64,000 nt of DNA from Rhineura floridana (lineage: Eukaryota; Chordata; Lepidosauria; Squamata; Rhineuridae), in the NCBI RefSeq assembly GCF_030035675.1, contig NC_084482.1, positions 229,282,943-229,346,942 of the forward strand, read 5' to 3'. Position numbers and translations under genes: made by a program. Within the stretch, counting starts at the first letter, position 1. Each line of letters starts with the position of its first letter. The notes under the pieces are model-generated. The model was not told the DNA's origin. It was given only the letters and a program-made list of their open reading frames with translations, and ran no database searches. Positions 1 to 18,609 of the stretch are shown here, one piece after another.

Positions 1-731
1 AACAAAACATGGTGGCTGACATAATGACCAAGCCTTTGTGTGAGGAGAAATTTGGCAAACTGGTGACAAGGCTTGGAATGAGCCAAAGTTTGATTGAATA
101 AAGTTCTAGCTAAATGTACAGAGATGTTCTGAAATGTACTGCAATGTACTGAGATGTAATATGGATCTGTATGATGCAATGTATTGAAATGTATTATCTT
201 TGTATTGTAGAAATGTATTGCTGAAATGGAAAAGTTATAGATGCAATGGAAAGTATTTGCAGTCTTAATGGGAAAAAAAGGGGGGTATGTTGGGCTGTGA
301 CCCATGGGCATTACTGTCTCTAGTTGTTTTCCATAAAGCCTGCAAGTTTGGAGAAGTAACTGTTATCTCCTGGCCTGAGAGTGAGCAGACATCCAAGGCC
401 AGCGGTTGTCATGGTAACGTGAGATAGCAACTGGGAAAGTTCTAACAGAGTCTGTAAGTTGTGTCTTCTGAATATTGCCTCTGAACTGTGAGGCTGGTCT
501 TCTGTGTATTGCCTCTGAACTGAGAGGTTCTCTTCTGTGTATACCTTTGGAGAGAGAGGCACCAGAAGGGGGGTGACTGAAGAAACTCTACATGTATTTA
601 CTCTTAAGCCTTTGGCCGTAATGTCTTAATAAAGACTCTTAACATGCTCTAATGCTCTGAAGAAGTTTCTTGCTCAACTTAACTCCAACGTAATGTATGC
701 TGTTTCACGCAACAACGCACACACGTCAACA
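1..731 (+). mobile_element. Ty1/copia LTR retrotransposon, 3' end (fossil)
   Basis: The first about 100 bases read in frame as the end of a copia-type RNase H (a VADIMTKPL motif, typical of the C-terminus of copia Pol), followed by a stop, an untranslated stretch, an A/G-rich polypurine tract at about 271-285 and an LTR. The body of the element lies left of the window, so whether the whole copy is intact cannot be judged. The family call rests on the RNase H tail and on the 5-bp LTR termini TGTTG/CAACA. Confidence is good for the class and lower for the subfamily. Confidence 0.8.
288..731 (+). repeat. 3' LTR of the copia element
   Basis: This 444-bp block starts TGTTGGGCTG directly after the polypurine tract and ends GTCAACA, so its ends are the inverted repeat TGTTG/CAACA. 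An AATAAAG signal sits at about 628. The 5' LTR is outside the window, so LTR-LTR divergence (age) cannot be read. Confidence 0.78.
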
Positions 732-1370
732 GGGGGGAGGAGAGCCCAAAGATCAATCGGGGGTCACACACAAGTAACAAGATGCCCGACAAATACAGTA
801 TCAAACAGGTGAAGCTTTCCCCATAATTTTAGTTCCGGACTAGAAAAGGTTTATCTGCCTGCCACTCAGCTGTTAAAGGCATGAGAGCCCTGCTCTCCTT
901 CAGCGCCAACCGGAACCCATGCAAAGAGCTCCAATTTCATGAGCTATAAATGAGTTCTGTATTGTTTTGTATCTTAGCTGGGGGAATCTTTTATCCTCTT
1001 GAAATGGTAACCCCGGGACCTCCTGGTGAAGTGTGGATAAGAAACACTCGTGAGAATTCTGCTTTCAGGCTACCATCTTCAAGCACATTTAGGAAGCAGC
1101 AGAATTCAACCCTCTCATATCTTTATTGAGCATTTGTTCTGATTTCTTCATGGGCGGGTAATGCGACCACAAGGGAGCATTCCTCCTGATTTGCTTGCAG
1201 GATGTTTGCAGGTCTTAGGAGTGCACTGTCGGTGCTCACCACAGTAACACGAGAGTCTCAGAAGGAAGGCATTAAGGCAGGAGATCTGTCCCTGGCTGGA
1301 ATCTGTCACTTCAGATTGCCGGAGGGAAGTAGCAGAGAGAGATGTTTCTCCATACAAAAAAAATGAAATG
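732..1370. other. No gene or recognised repeat
   Basis: Unique-looking AT-balanced sequence after the copia LTR. Short open frames here have no recognisable domain, splice sites or composition bias. Nothing is supported. Confidence 0.4.
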
Positions 1371-1371
1371 G

Positions 1372-1578
1372 ACTGCCTTCAAATCGATCCCGACTCATGC
1401 CGACCCTCTGAATAGGGTTTTCCTAGTAAGTGGTATTCAGAGGTGGTTTCCCATTGCCTCCCTCTGAGGCTGCGAGGCAGTGACTGGCCCAAGGTCACCC
1501 AGTGGGCTTCATGGCTGGGTGGAGATTCGAACCCTGGTCTTCCAGGTCATAGTCCAGCACCTTAACCACTACAAGTCA
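1372..1578 (-). mobile_element. tRNA-derived SINE (MIR/CORE-like body)
   Basis: On the minus strand it has a tRNA-like head (GTAGTGGTTAAGGTGCTGGA, then a B box around GGGTTCGAATC), then the core TGGGTGACCTTGGGCCAGTC, and a tail ending in the phrase GTCGGGATCGATTTGAAGG. The same layout recurs at 9692-10270 (split by CR1), 12280-12475 and 21165-21545. The tail resembles the 3' end of RTE/BovB elements, so BovB may have mobilised it; that is inference. Confidence 0.75.
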
Positions 1579-2004
1579 ACACAAAAGTCCCTGCACAGAG
1601 AAATCTATCAGGAAAAGAAAACAGGGTTAAGGCTAACGTAAGCTGTTCCCTGGAAGCCTTTTTTTAAAAATGTGCATGACATTTTTATTTTTAATTTGGG
1701 GAAGGTCACAGGCCAGGAAGGTGCTTACCATCTCAGGGCCTGAGAATGATTTTGTATCTTTCAGAGAAGACAAAGTCAGCCAAGTGCAGGATTTCTTGCA
1801 ACACTGTAATGGGAAAAACCACAAGGTGGAATTCTCCCTTCCCCCTGCACAACTTTTAAAGATACAGAAGATGTCTTGGAGGCCGGGCCTGGCAAATTCA
1901 GGCACTTTAAGGGTTAACAAAGCACAACAGAGCCCAAATGAGTGACTTCCCTTTCCTGCCCTGCCTCTCTGCTCTCTGCGAGAAATGCAGGCTGGAAGCG
2001 CCGG
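1579..2004. other. No recognised feature
   Basis: Between SINE and CR1. Overlapping open frames exist on both strands at 1633-1945, but neither resembles a known domain and both are best read as chance. Confidence 0.35.
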
Positions 2005-2006
2005 AG

Positions 2007-3188
2007 AACATAAGAAGAGCCTGCTGGATCAGGCCAGTGGACCATCTAGTCCAGCATCCTGTTCACACAGTGGCCAACCAGGTGCCTGGGGGAAGCCCGC
2101 AAGCAGGACCCGGGTGCAAGAACACTCTCCCCTCCTGAGGCTTCCAGCAACTGGTTTTCACAAGCATGCTGCCTCTGACTAGGGTGGCACAGCACAGCCA
2201 TCATGGCTAGCAGCCATTGATAGCCCTGTCCTCCATGAATTGGTCTAATCTTTTAAAGCCATCCAAGCTGGTGGCCATTACTGCGTCTTGTGGGATCAAA
2301 TTCCATAGTTTAACTATGCGCTGAGTAAAGAAGTACTTCCTTTTGTCTGTCCTGAATCTTCCAACATTCAGCTTCTTTGACTGTCCACGAGTTCTAGTAT
2401 TATGAGAGGGAGAAGAACTTTTCTCTATCCACTTTCTCAATGCCATGCATAATTTTATACACTTGTATCATGTCTCCTCTGACCTGCCTTTTCTCTAAAC
2501 TAAAAAGCCCCAAATGCTGCAACCTTTCCTCGTAAGGGAGTCTCTCCATCCCCTTGATCATTCTGGTTGCCCTCTTCTGAACCTTTTCCAACTCTATAAT
2601 ATCCTTTTTGAGATGAGGTGACCAGAACTGTACACAGTATTCCAAATGCGGCCGCACCATAGATTTATACAACGGCATTATGATATCGGCTGTTTTATTT
2701 TCAATACCTTTCCTAATTATCGCTAGCATGGAATTTGCCTTTTTCACAGCTGCCGCACACTGGGTCGACATTTTCATTGTGCTGTCCACTACAACCCCGA
2801 GGTCTCTCTCCTGGTCGGTCACCGCCAGTTCAGACCCCATGAGCGTATATGTGAAATTCAGATTTTTTGCTCCAATATGCATAATTTTACACTTGTTTAT
2901 ATTGAATTGCATCTGCCATTTTTCCACCCATTCACTCAGTTTGGAGAGATCTTTTTGGAGCTCTTCGCAATCCCTTTTTGTTTTAACAACCCTGAACAAT
3001 TTAGTGTCGTCAGCAAACTTGGCCACTTCACTGCTCACTCCTAATTCTAGGTCATTAATGAACAAGTTGAAAGTACAGGTCCCAATACCGATCCTTGAGG
3101 GTCTCCACTTTCTACAGCCCTCCATTGGGAGAACTGTCCGTTTATTTCTACTCTCGGCTTTCTGCTTCTTAACCAATTCCTTACCCAC
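2007..3188 (-). mobile_element. CR1/L3-like LINE, 3' half
   Basis: On the minus strand it encodes the end of a CR1-type reverse transcriptase and its C-terminal region: a FADDTKLF catalytic motif, then LEYCVQFWSPHLKKDI, KVQKRATRMIKGMERLPYEE and RFRTDKRKYFFTQRIVKLWN. The start of the ORF is missing and the frame is broken near its end (about 2230-2420 falls in another frame). The 3' untranslated tail runs to about 2007 (rc of CATAAGAAGAGCCTGCTGGA). The same family recurs at 8944, 14525, 43492, 52570 and 61823. Confidence 0.9.
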
Positions 3189-3260
3189 ATTTCAACATCT
3201 GCTGTTACTGTCTGCTGCTGTTGTGTTGCTTTAAACTAAGTTAAGCACACAAACACACAC
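3186..3260. repeat. Unclassified repeat shared with 50945-51022
   Basis: Begins CATTTCAACATCTGCTGTTA and ends near CACACAGCAA. The CR1 text stops abruptly at about 3187. The same roughly 75 bases occur near 50945 beside an LTR-like segment, so this could be part of an LTR element, but I cannot assign it. Confidence 0.5.
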
Positions 3261-3699
3261 AGCAAGGAAATTCATTCAGCTTCTCTGCAATCTCTTTTTC
3301 CTTCTTGAAGTTGACTGTCGACCAACTGCTTCTGAAGCTGGTTTCCTGCTTCTGATGCATTTAAAGAATTTTTATGTTGTTACTCTTAGGGTTCTATTTA
3401 ATACATCTATATCCCGCCCTTCTTCTCAGAGGAGCTCAGGGTGACCCTTTTTTTTCTTTACTGATATGTTCCTCAAAATCCTTAGCCAACAGCTCCCGGA
3501 TCTAAGAACTGGAACCATACTAACATCAGGAGTACAGCACTGTTGTTAGCTAAACATGTTGAATGGAACAGCACTTGGAAAGGTAGGACATAAAGAGAAT
3601 CCCACTGTAGAAAAGAGAAATACAGGCAGAGAATTAAGGCACAAAGAATACAAAAGGAAGCTTATGCAAACTGGTTGACCAGTGTGGCACACCAGAGCA

Positions 3700-3895
3700 G
3701 GTGTTGCAAAGGGGATAAGAGTGTTGGACTGTGACCTGGAAAATCTGGGTTCACATCCTCACTTGACTGTGAAGTTCACTGGGTGACCTTTGGCCAGTCA
3801 CTACCTTTCAGCCTAACCTACCTCACAGGGTTGTTGTGAGGATAAGAACCGTGAGTCCCTTGGAGGAAAGGCGGCATAGAAATGCAATAATACAA
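3700..3895 (+). mobile_element. CORE/MIR-type SINE
   Basis: tRNA-like head (AGAGTGTTGGACTGTGACCT), the core CTGGGTGACCTTTGGCCAGTC, then CTACCTCACAGGGTTGTTGT and a tail AGGAAAGGCGGCATAGAAAT. This is the classical amniote MIR-like layout. A related fragment lies at 52480-52560. Confidence 0.8.
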
Positions 3896-4211
3896 AAACA
3901 TATTAAAATACAATATTTTGCAAGTGATCAGGACTCAGTAAGGCACAAAACATATGTTAATAGCTAAGAGAGATTACACATCCAAAGTAAAAAAAAAAAG
4001 GCCCTACTTTCATTTTTGAATGGAGGGTGATTGCAATCATGGTCTGTCAACATCAGCTTTTATCTGCATTAAGGTTCCTTACAACAGATTTCACATTAAT
4101 ACAACCGACACTGACAGAACAGCTTCCCACATGAGGAAGGGGGGGGAAGTGTCTCTTCAATATGAATTTTCTAATAATGGACTATTGTTACTAAATATCA
4201 GGAATTATGTA

Positions 4212-11787
<7,576 letters not shown>

Positions 11788-12279
11788 TTCAGAACTGGAT
11801 CAAGAGGCGCCTACTTAGTCCCAAGGCGCAAAGGATCCGTCCTTGGCCATGTTAACTGAAGACTCTCAGCAATATTTGGGTTTTTCCAGCTGTCAATCTG
11901 AGCTTCTCCTACGGAAAAGAAAATACAAACTCCCCAGAATCCGGAAGGGCCACAGACCAAGGTGTTTCGCGCTCAGAAGCATTCTCCCCTATCCATGTTC
12001 TCATTTAAAAAAAAATAAGTAAATCTGGAAGTTATAAAGTTAACAGGGATGATAACGTCACATAAAATGATGCGGGTGGAAATGAAAAAATGGAATCCAG
12101 CAACCTTATATAGACAAACAACCAAAAAGAATTAGGTATAACAGATTTAGGGTCAGATTGCTTGCTGCGATTAAGGAAATGAATAACAGGTTATGTCACA
12201 TTATATGATCATCTTACTAACATTTGCATTCTCATGGCATTGTGTAATGTCTTTATTCATTATATCGTAACCCTTTTGT

Positions 12280-12475
12280 GGGGGGAAAATGGAAATGGAC
12301 TGTCTTCAAGTCAATCCCAACTTATGGCGACCCCATGAATAGGGTTTTCATGGTAAGCAATATTCAGACGGGGTTTACCATTGCCTCCCTCTGAGGCTGA
12401 GAGGCAGGGACAGGCCCAAGGTCACCCAGTGAGCTTCATGGCTGCGTGGGGATTTGAACCCAGGTCTCAATGCCA
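12280..12475 (-). mobile_element. tRNA-derived SINE
   Basis: Same family as 1372-1578: AAATGGAAATGGACTGTCTT, TATGGCGACCCCATGAATAG, GGCCCAAGGTCACCCAGTGA and a degenerate B box GGGGATTTGAACCC. The stretch 11920-12280 before it holds nothing recognisable. Confidence 0.8.
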
Positions 12476-12699
12476 AGGACTGAGCCTGCACATTGTGCCC
12501 GGATGTGGCTTGTTCTGCCACTGAGCTCCGCACCACATCCCTCCCTGCACAGGCCCAAGGCATGCAGGAATCAGGTGCACTCTGTGCATGCACAGAAGCC
12601 AACTCCCAGCAGAGCCGCAGAACAACCGGAAGCCCCTCTCCTAGGACTCTGCCCCCTCTCCAGCACCTGCCTCTTGCCACCTTGGGGGAGGCAGCTGGG

Positions 12700-12850
12700 A
12701 AGTGCTAGTGGTGATGGGTCTGTAACTTTGAGGGCTCCCAGGTTCAATTCCCAATGGCTGCATCTCCAGGCAGGTCCCCTGCCTGAAATCCTGGAGAGTT
12801 GCCGCCAGTCGTTATAGGAAGTACTGAGCCAGATGGCTCACCGGTCTATG
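12700..12850 (+). mobile_element. tRNA-derived SINE of a second family
   Basis: Carries B box GGTTCAATTCCCAATGGC, GCATCTCCAGGCAGGTCCCC, CTGGAGAGTTGCCGCCAGTC and TACTGAGCCAGATGG. Better copies, with the head ATAGCTCAGTGGTAG, lie at 20655, 24668/26588, 29235, 31585 and 40180. Confidence 0.75.
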
Positions 12851-13900
12851 GGCTCATGTCCTGCGTTCGCATCTTGCCCCCTCTCCGCTCTCCCTTGCTG
12901 TGGCCATAAGGGTGCCTGGTCTGCATGCAAAAGCCGCAAAGCCGTGACATTAAAAATGCAGAGGCAGCAGTCGTGTAGGGAAATCCTGTCCTCTCCACCC
13001 ACCACCATCCCGGACTGGCAGCGGCGGCTGCACCTCTCCCCTTCCCATGCGCAGAGAGGGGAGGGAGCTTCGCTCAGAGTGCGCCCTGGGATCTTTACAG
13101 CAAGAGTGAGAGATCCTGCGCGTGGTGCAAGGCAGGGGCTCTGCCCCCGAGGCGCGCGACACCGCCCTCCCCACTGTGGCTCCCCCCAGGCATGCATGCC
13201 TCCCCCGGTGCTCCTACCTCTGCAAAGCCTTCCCTCCGCTTCCCCAACGAGGGCCGGAAATGCCTCCCCCCCCCCAGCCAGAGGCCTCTCTAGGAATGCA
13301 AAACCCCGGAGCAGAGGCTGCAAAAAAGGGTGGGAGGGGCGGCGGAGGGGCTGTGCAAAGAGCATCGCGGTGCCCCGCTGACTTTGTCTGACCCCAGCCC
13401 GGCCAGGCCGAAAAGTTCCGCGGGAGGGGCACCGGCCAAAGTAGTGGGGCCCCCAGAATCCCCCACTGTAATAAAGGTAATTATTTTTTTTTTGTAAAAA
13501 AAATATGGGGGGGGTCTTCTTAGGGGTGGGGCCCCCTAGTCTTTCCTCCCCTGCTACAGGCCTGTTGTTCCTGCTCCTTGGGAAAGGGGCCTGCCCCCCC
13601 CTCGGGTTCTTTGCTCTTTTCGCAGGCAGATGCCGGCAGCGTTCGGGGGGGGGGAGGGAGATGGGGGGGTGCGAGGACCGAACTGAATCCCACAAAACCA
13701 CGAGGCGCTGTCAAGCCCGGCGAGAACTCTGAAGAGCCTCCGCGGAGCCCTGCAGCCCAAGGGGCACCCCTGTGGTCCAGGGGCCTCTTCTCACAGTGGC
13801 CGCCCAGGGGCCCGAACGGGAAGCCGCCCCCAAGCAGGCCCTGAGCGAGGGCACAGAGCGCCTCTCCCCTCTGGCGCTTCCCCGGAGCTGTGGCAACAGA
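12840..13900. promoter_or_regulatory. CpG-rich block, candidate promoter of the minus-strand zinc-finger gene
   Basis: Dense GC with many CpGs (for example CCTGCGCGTGGTGC, GAGGCGCGCGACACC). It lies about 1 kb upstream of the SCAN exon, which needs an upstream non-coding exon. No TATA box and no clear first-exon donor could be fixed. Long frames here on both strands look like GC-rich chance ORFs. Function is inferred from position only. Confidence 0.45.
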
Positions 13901-14005
13901 GCGGGGCTTCTGCTGGCTGGGGCTTAAGCCGGTGGCTTTTAAGCCTGTGTCTCCGAGGGTTAGATATCCCTGGGTGTGGAAGGTGAAGCATGTAAGAGTT
14001 AAAAC

Positions 14006-14524
14006 CAGAGCTTGGAAAGTTACTTTTAAAAAGTAGGTCCCCCAAAAGTAGTAATTAGCGTTACAATTGCAATTGCTCTGAAAGTAACTGATTCCTTTAA
14101 TTTTTTCTCAAAAGTAATTGCTACAATTGCATTTTAGTTACTTTTTTTAAAAAAAGAAAATGCCTACAAGGTGCTGGCCTTGGTTGCTGCACATCTAAGT
14201 AGCCTAAAGCAACATTAAAAATAAGCACACACAGAGAGAGGGTAGTAGAATATATTTTTTATCCATAAGATTAACAGAATGGCATAACAGAATCTCACAT
14301 CCCCTCACCCCACCCTCAGCATAGATACCCCAACACACATATTTTTTGTATATATATATATATTGCCTCCAGCTCTCTTCTCCTTCCATTCCTGTCAATT
14401 TTTAAACAATTGTTTTCTCCACCCCGTCTCGCTCTCCACCCCCTCCCTTGTTGCCTCCTAAGCACCAAAAGAGCATGAAGGAAGAGCGACGCTGCACAAA
14501 AGCCCAATTTGAAGCACATGATTT
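14006..14524 (-). mobile_element. hAT-like non-autonomous DNA transposon, partial
   Basis: Starts CAGAGCTTGGAAAGTTACTT and shows the AAAGTAATTGC-type end sequence; 14380-14524 is the reverse complement of 23040-23215 inside the complete relative at 22866-23870 (shared AAACAATTGTTTTCTCCACC). It is interrupted at about 14525 by CR1 sequence. A short (TA)n run is at about 14350. Confidence 0.7.
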
Positions 14525-14725
14525 GCCGAATCCTCTTTCAAAGCCCTCCAAGTTGGTGGCCAGCACTGCCTCTTGTGGGAAGGAGTTCCATAGTTCAACT
14601 ATGGGCTGTGCGAATAAGTCCTTTCTCTTGCCTGACCTGAACCTTCCAACCTCCTTACAGGGGAGTTGCTCCATCCCCCCGATCATTCTGGTTCCCCTTT
14701 TCTGGATTTTCTCCAGTGGTCTGCG
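14525..14725 (-). mobile_element. CR1/L3-like fragment
   Basis: Carries TCCAAGTTGGTGGCCAGCAC, TTCCATAGTTCAACTATGGG and CCCGATCATTCTGGTTCCCC, matching the reverse-oriented C-terminal region of the CR1/L3-like family. Confidence 0.8.
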
Positions 14726-14811
14726 AGCTTCGTTCAGGTGGACTGCGGTACGTCTGCGGGTTTGTGGTTGACGGTGGGAGATGGCACATCCAGTGCATGA
14801 AATAATCCATC

Positions 14812-14972
14812 TTGATTTTTAAATGCATTTTTACTGCTGCATTTATTTCTTATGTGTTACTAATTGAATTCTGTAGAAATAAGACATGTATACAAAATGA
14901 AAAAAGCAATCAAAATGCAATTACAAATCACGCAGCATCTGGCGCTGCATATCGCAATTGCTACACCAGGCA
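14812..14972 (+). repeat. Arm of an inverted repeat (partner at 17650-17838)
   Basis: Reads TTTTAAATGCATTTTTACTG then CTGCATTTATTTCTTATGTG, and AAGCAATCAAAATGCAATTA ending GCAATTGCTACA. The reverse complement of 17650-17838 matches it over most of its length. It could be one DNA element with long arms or two opposite copies of one MITE. Confidence 0.65.
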
Positions 14973-15393
14973 GGAAAAAACGAAACCCAATAAAAAGTCA
15001 GCCGGGTTCCTCCGTGAATATCTGTGGATGAAGTTGCTTGGAAGCACCCACTTAACCTAGTCTTGGACCCCCAGAGGGGGGGAGCCGACATTCTGCCCAT
15101 TTCTTTTTGTCCCCAAAAGCCTAGCCCGCCACCTCATTGCCTGCAGTTCATAATCTGGGGGGTGGAGCTGTCTGAGGTTGTCCCCCCCGAACCCTTCCTT
15201 TGTGGGGGGCATTTTTAAGGAATAGTGGCTGGGTGCCATTTTCTTTTCATTTAAATGGCTTATAGGTATAACTCTCTCCACCATGTACAAGTGCAGACAT
15301 TTGGATTTGAGGTGAAAGTGGTTCATTAAAAAAAAAAAAAAAAAAGGCGAGGGGAGTGAATATATACAGCCTTGCAAGTGCATTTACATGTTA

Positions 15394-15735
15394 CTTTGTC
15401 ATGTGCCTTCAAGTCGATTACAACTTATGGCAACCCTATGAATCAGCGGCCTCCAAGAGCATCTGTCATGAACCGCCCGTTCAGATCTTGTAAGCTCAGG
15501 TCTGTGGCTTCCTTTATGGAATCAATCCATCTCTTCTTTGGCCTTCCTCTTTTTCTACTTCCTTCTGTTTTTCCCATTTTAATTGTATTTTATGTATTTT
15601 AATGCTTTCGTGATTTTACTGTTTACAATTTTATTATGTACATGTATGATTTTATTTTTGTAAGCCGTCCTGAGTGCCCTATTACAGGGTAGAAGGGTGG
15701 AATAGAAATATTTTAAATAAATAAATAATAAACAA
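15394..15735 (-). mobile_element. RTE-BovB 3' end plus a LINE tail
   Basis: 15394-15560 is the BovB 3' end on the minus strand (CTTCAAGTCGATTACAACTT, CCTCCAAGAGCATCTGTCAT). 15570-15735 is an L2-like 3' tail on the plus strand (GCCGTCCTGAGTGCCCTATT ... AAATAAATAAATAAT), probably inserted into or beside it. Confidence 0.78.
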
Positions 15736-15736
15736 A

Positions 15737-16235
15737 TATGTTGTTGTTGTTATGTGCCTCCAAGTCGACTATGACTTATGGCGACCCTATGTATCAGCGA
15801 CCTCCAAGAGCATCTGTCATGAACCACCCTGCTCAGATCTTGTAAGTTCAGGTCTGTGGCTTCCTTTATGGAATCAATCCATCTCTTGTCTGGCCTTCGT
15901 CTTATTCTTCTCCCGTTTTTCCCAACATGATTGCCTTTTCTAGTGAATCATGACTTCTCATGATGTGTCCAAGGTATGATAACCTCAGTTTCATTATTTT
16001 AGCTTCTCATGATAGTTCTGGTTTAATTTGTTCTAACACCCAATTATTTGTCTTTTTCACAGTCCATGGTATGCGCAAAGCTCTCCTCCAACACCACATT
16101 TCAAATAAGTTGATTTTTCTCTTATGCGCTTTTTTCACTGTCCAACTCTCACATCCATACATAGAAATCAGAAATACCATGGTCTGAATGATCCTGACTT
16201 TAGTGCCTGCCCAGCCATCAGTAAATCTCTATGAA
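15737..16235 (-). mobile_element. RTE-BovB LINE, 3' end
   Basis: Read on the minus strand it encodes the BovB C-terminus: MVFLISMYGCESWTVKKA-like text, WTVKKTNNW, ILTRTIMRS-like text, then the RTE end. The last bases give the hallmark phrase GTCGCCATAAGTC...GACTTGGAGGCA. 5'-truncated and frame-broken. Other copies are at 34345, 35471 and 46436. Confidence 0.85.
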
Positions 16236-16539
16236 TGCAAGACTGTTTCTTTCAATGAAGGGCATAGGAGCTGCTGCTTATGACCCCCCTCCCACCCTGC
16301 TGTAGCAGAATTGTTACAACAACAACAAAATCCGCCAAGAACAAAGATAGGGAGAATCAGACATCACAGTGTGCTGGGACAGAGATTTTGTTAAGAAGCT
16401 TTTCAGAAAGACTGGCGGTTTTTAATAATCCCAAGAATTATTGTGCCATGTGCCCCGATGTTTCACTGTTTCTGTTCTATTTCACTAAAAATGTCATGCC
16501 CTAAGTCCCTGTTTCAGCAGCTTCCAATCTGAATTTGTG

Positions 16540-17620
16540 TTCTGGGTTCATGCATGAAATTTTATGCGCCCGTTGGCGTCTGCTGGCTGGCCCAAAGCGA
16601 GGCCCGGGTGGCCATCTGGCTGCCCGGCTGTCACGTAAGCATCGCCTTGCCCTCGAGGACGCCTCGGCTTCCGTGCCCAGGATCGGGAGGGGCCGATTCC
16701 GCTTCTCAGTCCCAAGCCACCGGTGGGGCGGGGGCTGTGGGGCTTTGCGTCTCGCTGCTCCGGCAGCGGGCCTTGGCCCATCTCCGCTCGCCCCCTTGCC
16801 AACAAAGGACGAAAGAAGGGGGAAAGCCCCCGCCGGCCAGGTGGGGAGCCCCTCCTCGCCTTGGGGATCTGGAAAGCGGGCGGCGCGCTCCTGGCAGGCG
16901 GCAGCGGGCTCGCCTCTTTCCTGGTGCTTGGGCGGGCGAGTCAAGGCGACTGGCCAGCCGAAGCGGACCAGGACCAGCTGGCGAGGGAGCCGAGCTGCCC
17001 CTTTGCGCACAGCCGGTCAGGGGACTTCTTGCCCGGGAAGGGCGCGTGGCAGAGGCGGCAGCCGTACATCGGGGGGCTCAATCTTACGGGGGGGGGGCTG
17101 CGACGAATCTCGGCCCTGGAGACGGCAAAAGAAGCGAGCAGCGGAGGGGAGGCGGGCAAAGGCCTCGTTGCAATGCAGGGCAATCACTGCAGAGCCCCCC
17201 ATCGCCTTCCTCCGAAGCTCCTCCGGCCCCACAGCCGGCTTCCCTCCCTCTTAGCGACTCCCCCCCTTTTCTGCGCAGCGCATTGCTAGAGAGGCTTCTG
17301 GCTGCGGGGCAGAACGTCACTTCCTCCTGGCGTTGGGCGGGGGCAGAGAAGGGTTCGCGGAGGTAGGAGCGCGAGGAGGAGGGGGCCGCGCATGCACGCA
17401 CGCGTTGGGGGGGGGGAGACAGCGGAGAGGGGCGGCATTGCCAGGCTCCGGGCGGAGCCCCAGCCCGGCACGACGCGCAAGAGCTCCGACTCCCGCAGGA
17501 AGGGAACGCACGCACTGTCGGTGCTCCGGCAGGGGAGAGCAGCTGCCGCTGCCAGTCCGGGCTGGATCCGGCGGTTTTTGCGCGCAGCGCTTGCCATACC
17601 TTTTTCCTCCGGCGACCACT
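16540..17620. promoter_or_regulatory. CpG island, candidate promoter of the plus-strand paralogue
   Basis: Very GC-rich with frequent CpG over more than 1 kb (for example GCGGGCGGCGCGCTCC, CGCATGCACGCACGCGTTGG). It lies about 1 kb upstream of the SCAN exon at 18610. Several long frames overlap on both strands with low-complexity products, as expected for an island. The promoter role is inferred. Confidence 0.5.
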
Positions 17621-17649
17621 TGAAATTCACCGAGGGGTTAATTAATTCT

Positions 17650-17838
17650 CCCTCCCCCCCCACCTCCTGCTGTAGCAATTGCAATAGGTGGTGCTGAATG
17701 CCGCATGGTGTGCAACTGCATTTTGATTGCTTATTTTTATTTCCTATATATTTCTTTCCAAATAATTCAAAGGGTAATACAATACAACACAATATATAAG
17801 AATTAAATGCAGCAGTAAAAATGCATTTAAAAACCATG
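17650..17838 (-). repeat. Arm of an inverted repeat (partner at 14812-14972)
   Basis: TAGCAATTGCAATAGGTGGT, then TGCATTTTGATTGCTTATTT, ending GCAGTAAAAATGCATTTAAA. It is opposite in orientation to the left arm, about 2.7 kb away, with a CpG island and two BovB pieces between. A short (ATC)n run is at 17925-17945. Confidence 0.65.
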
Positions 17839-18059
17839 GGTCCCTGGAGAACAGTTCGGGAACCCCAGAGGTTGAACTCCTGGCCTTTTGCTTGCAAAGC
17901 AGACCCTCTGCCACTGAGCCCTTCCATCATCATCATCATCATCATTTTTTAAATTATTCCTTAAAAGCTCTCCACCATCAGGTCTTAGGGCGGGTTACAA
18001 CCCTTTACAATTCAGTATTAAAAATGGCTTAAAACAAGTCACAGGAATAGGGTGGAGGT

Positions 18060-18440
18060 CCTGAAATCGTACACCCCAATTGTCAAAAGACCAGGCTAAG
18101 AGGGGCGTCTTCAGCACTCACAGAAAACTGTGCAGTAAAGGTGCCAGGCGCACCTCCGTGAGAGGGAGGTCCACAGCTGAGGGGCTGCTACAGACAAGGC
18201 CCTGTCTTGGGCTGCTACCCGCCTTCCGCTGATCTCAAGAGGGCCCGTCTGGTGGGTCTGGGGGGCAGGAGGTGGTCTTTCAGATATTTGCAACCTAATT
18301 CTCTTAGGACTCTCAGTAAACTGGCATGAGCACCGTAAACTGTGGTCGGAAACAAAGTGGCAACCAGTGCAGCTGTTTTAAGGCCTGCTCTGTCTTCCTT
18401 CCAGGGAGCAGCCCCCGGTCACCAGATGTCTCTTCCTGAG
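18060..18440 (-). mobile_element. L2 LINE C-terminal fragment
   Basis: The minus strand shows RRVAAQDRALSVAAPQLW, matching the L2 phrase 'R-x-FSV-x-AP-x-LWN'. The rest is decayed. Flanked upstream by the LINE-tail phrase AAAAGCTCTCCACCATCAGG at 17960. Confidence 0.65.
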
Positions 18441-18609
18441 TGTCAACAGCACATATAAAAGGGTCTCGGGACCTTTTCAAAGCGTCACTCCTGCTGCCTC
18501 CCGTCCCAGCGTGTATTGAGGTGGTCCTTGTCTCAAGAAAAGAAATTGGTGGCAGACCAAGGAGCCCCTGTGGATCATCTTGGAAGCCTCACGGAAGCAC
18601 AAGCCAGAG

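Noticed and set aside
2680-3234. 184-codon plus-strand frame
   Set aside because: Antisense of the CR1 reverse transcriptase on the minus strand.
12838-13701. 287-codon minus-strand open frame in a CpG-rich block
   Set aside because: Low-complexity, proline/arginine-rich product with no domain; overlapping long frames occur on both strands, as expected from GC-rich sequence poor in stops.
16535-17366. Several frames of 169-270 codons on both strands
   Set aside because: Same reason: they overlap in a CpG island, none has splice context or a recognisable domain.
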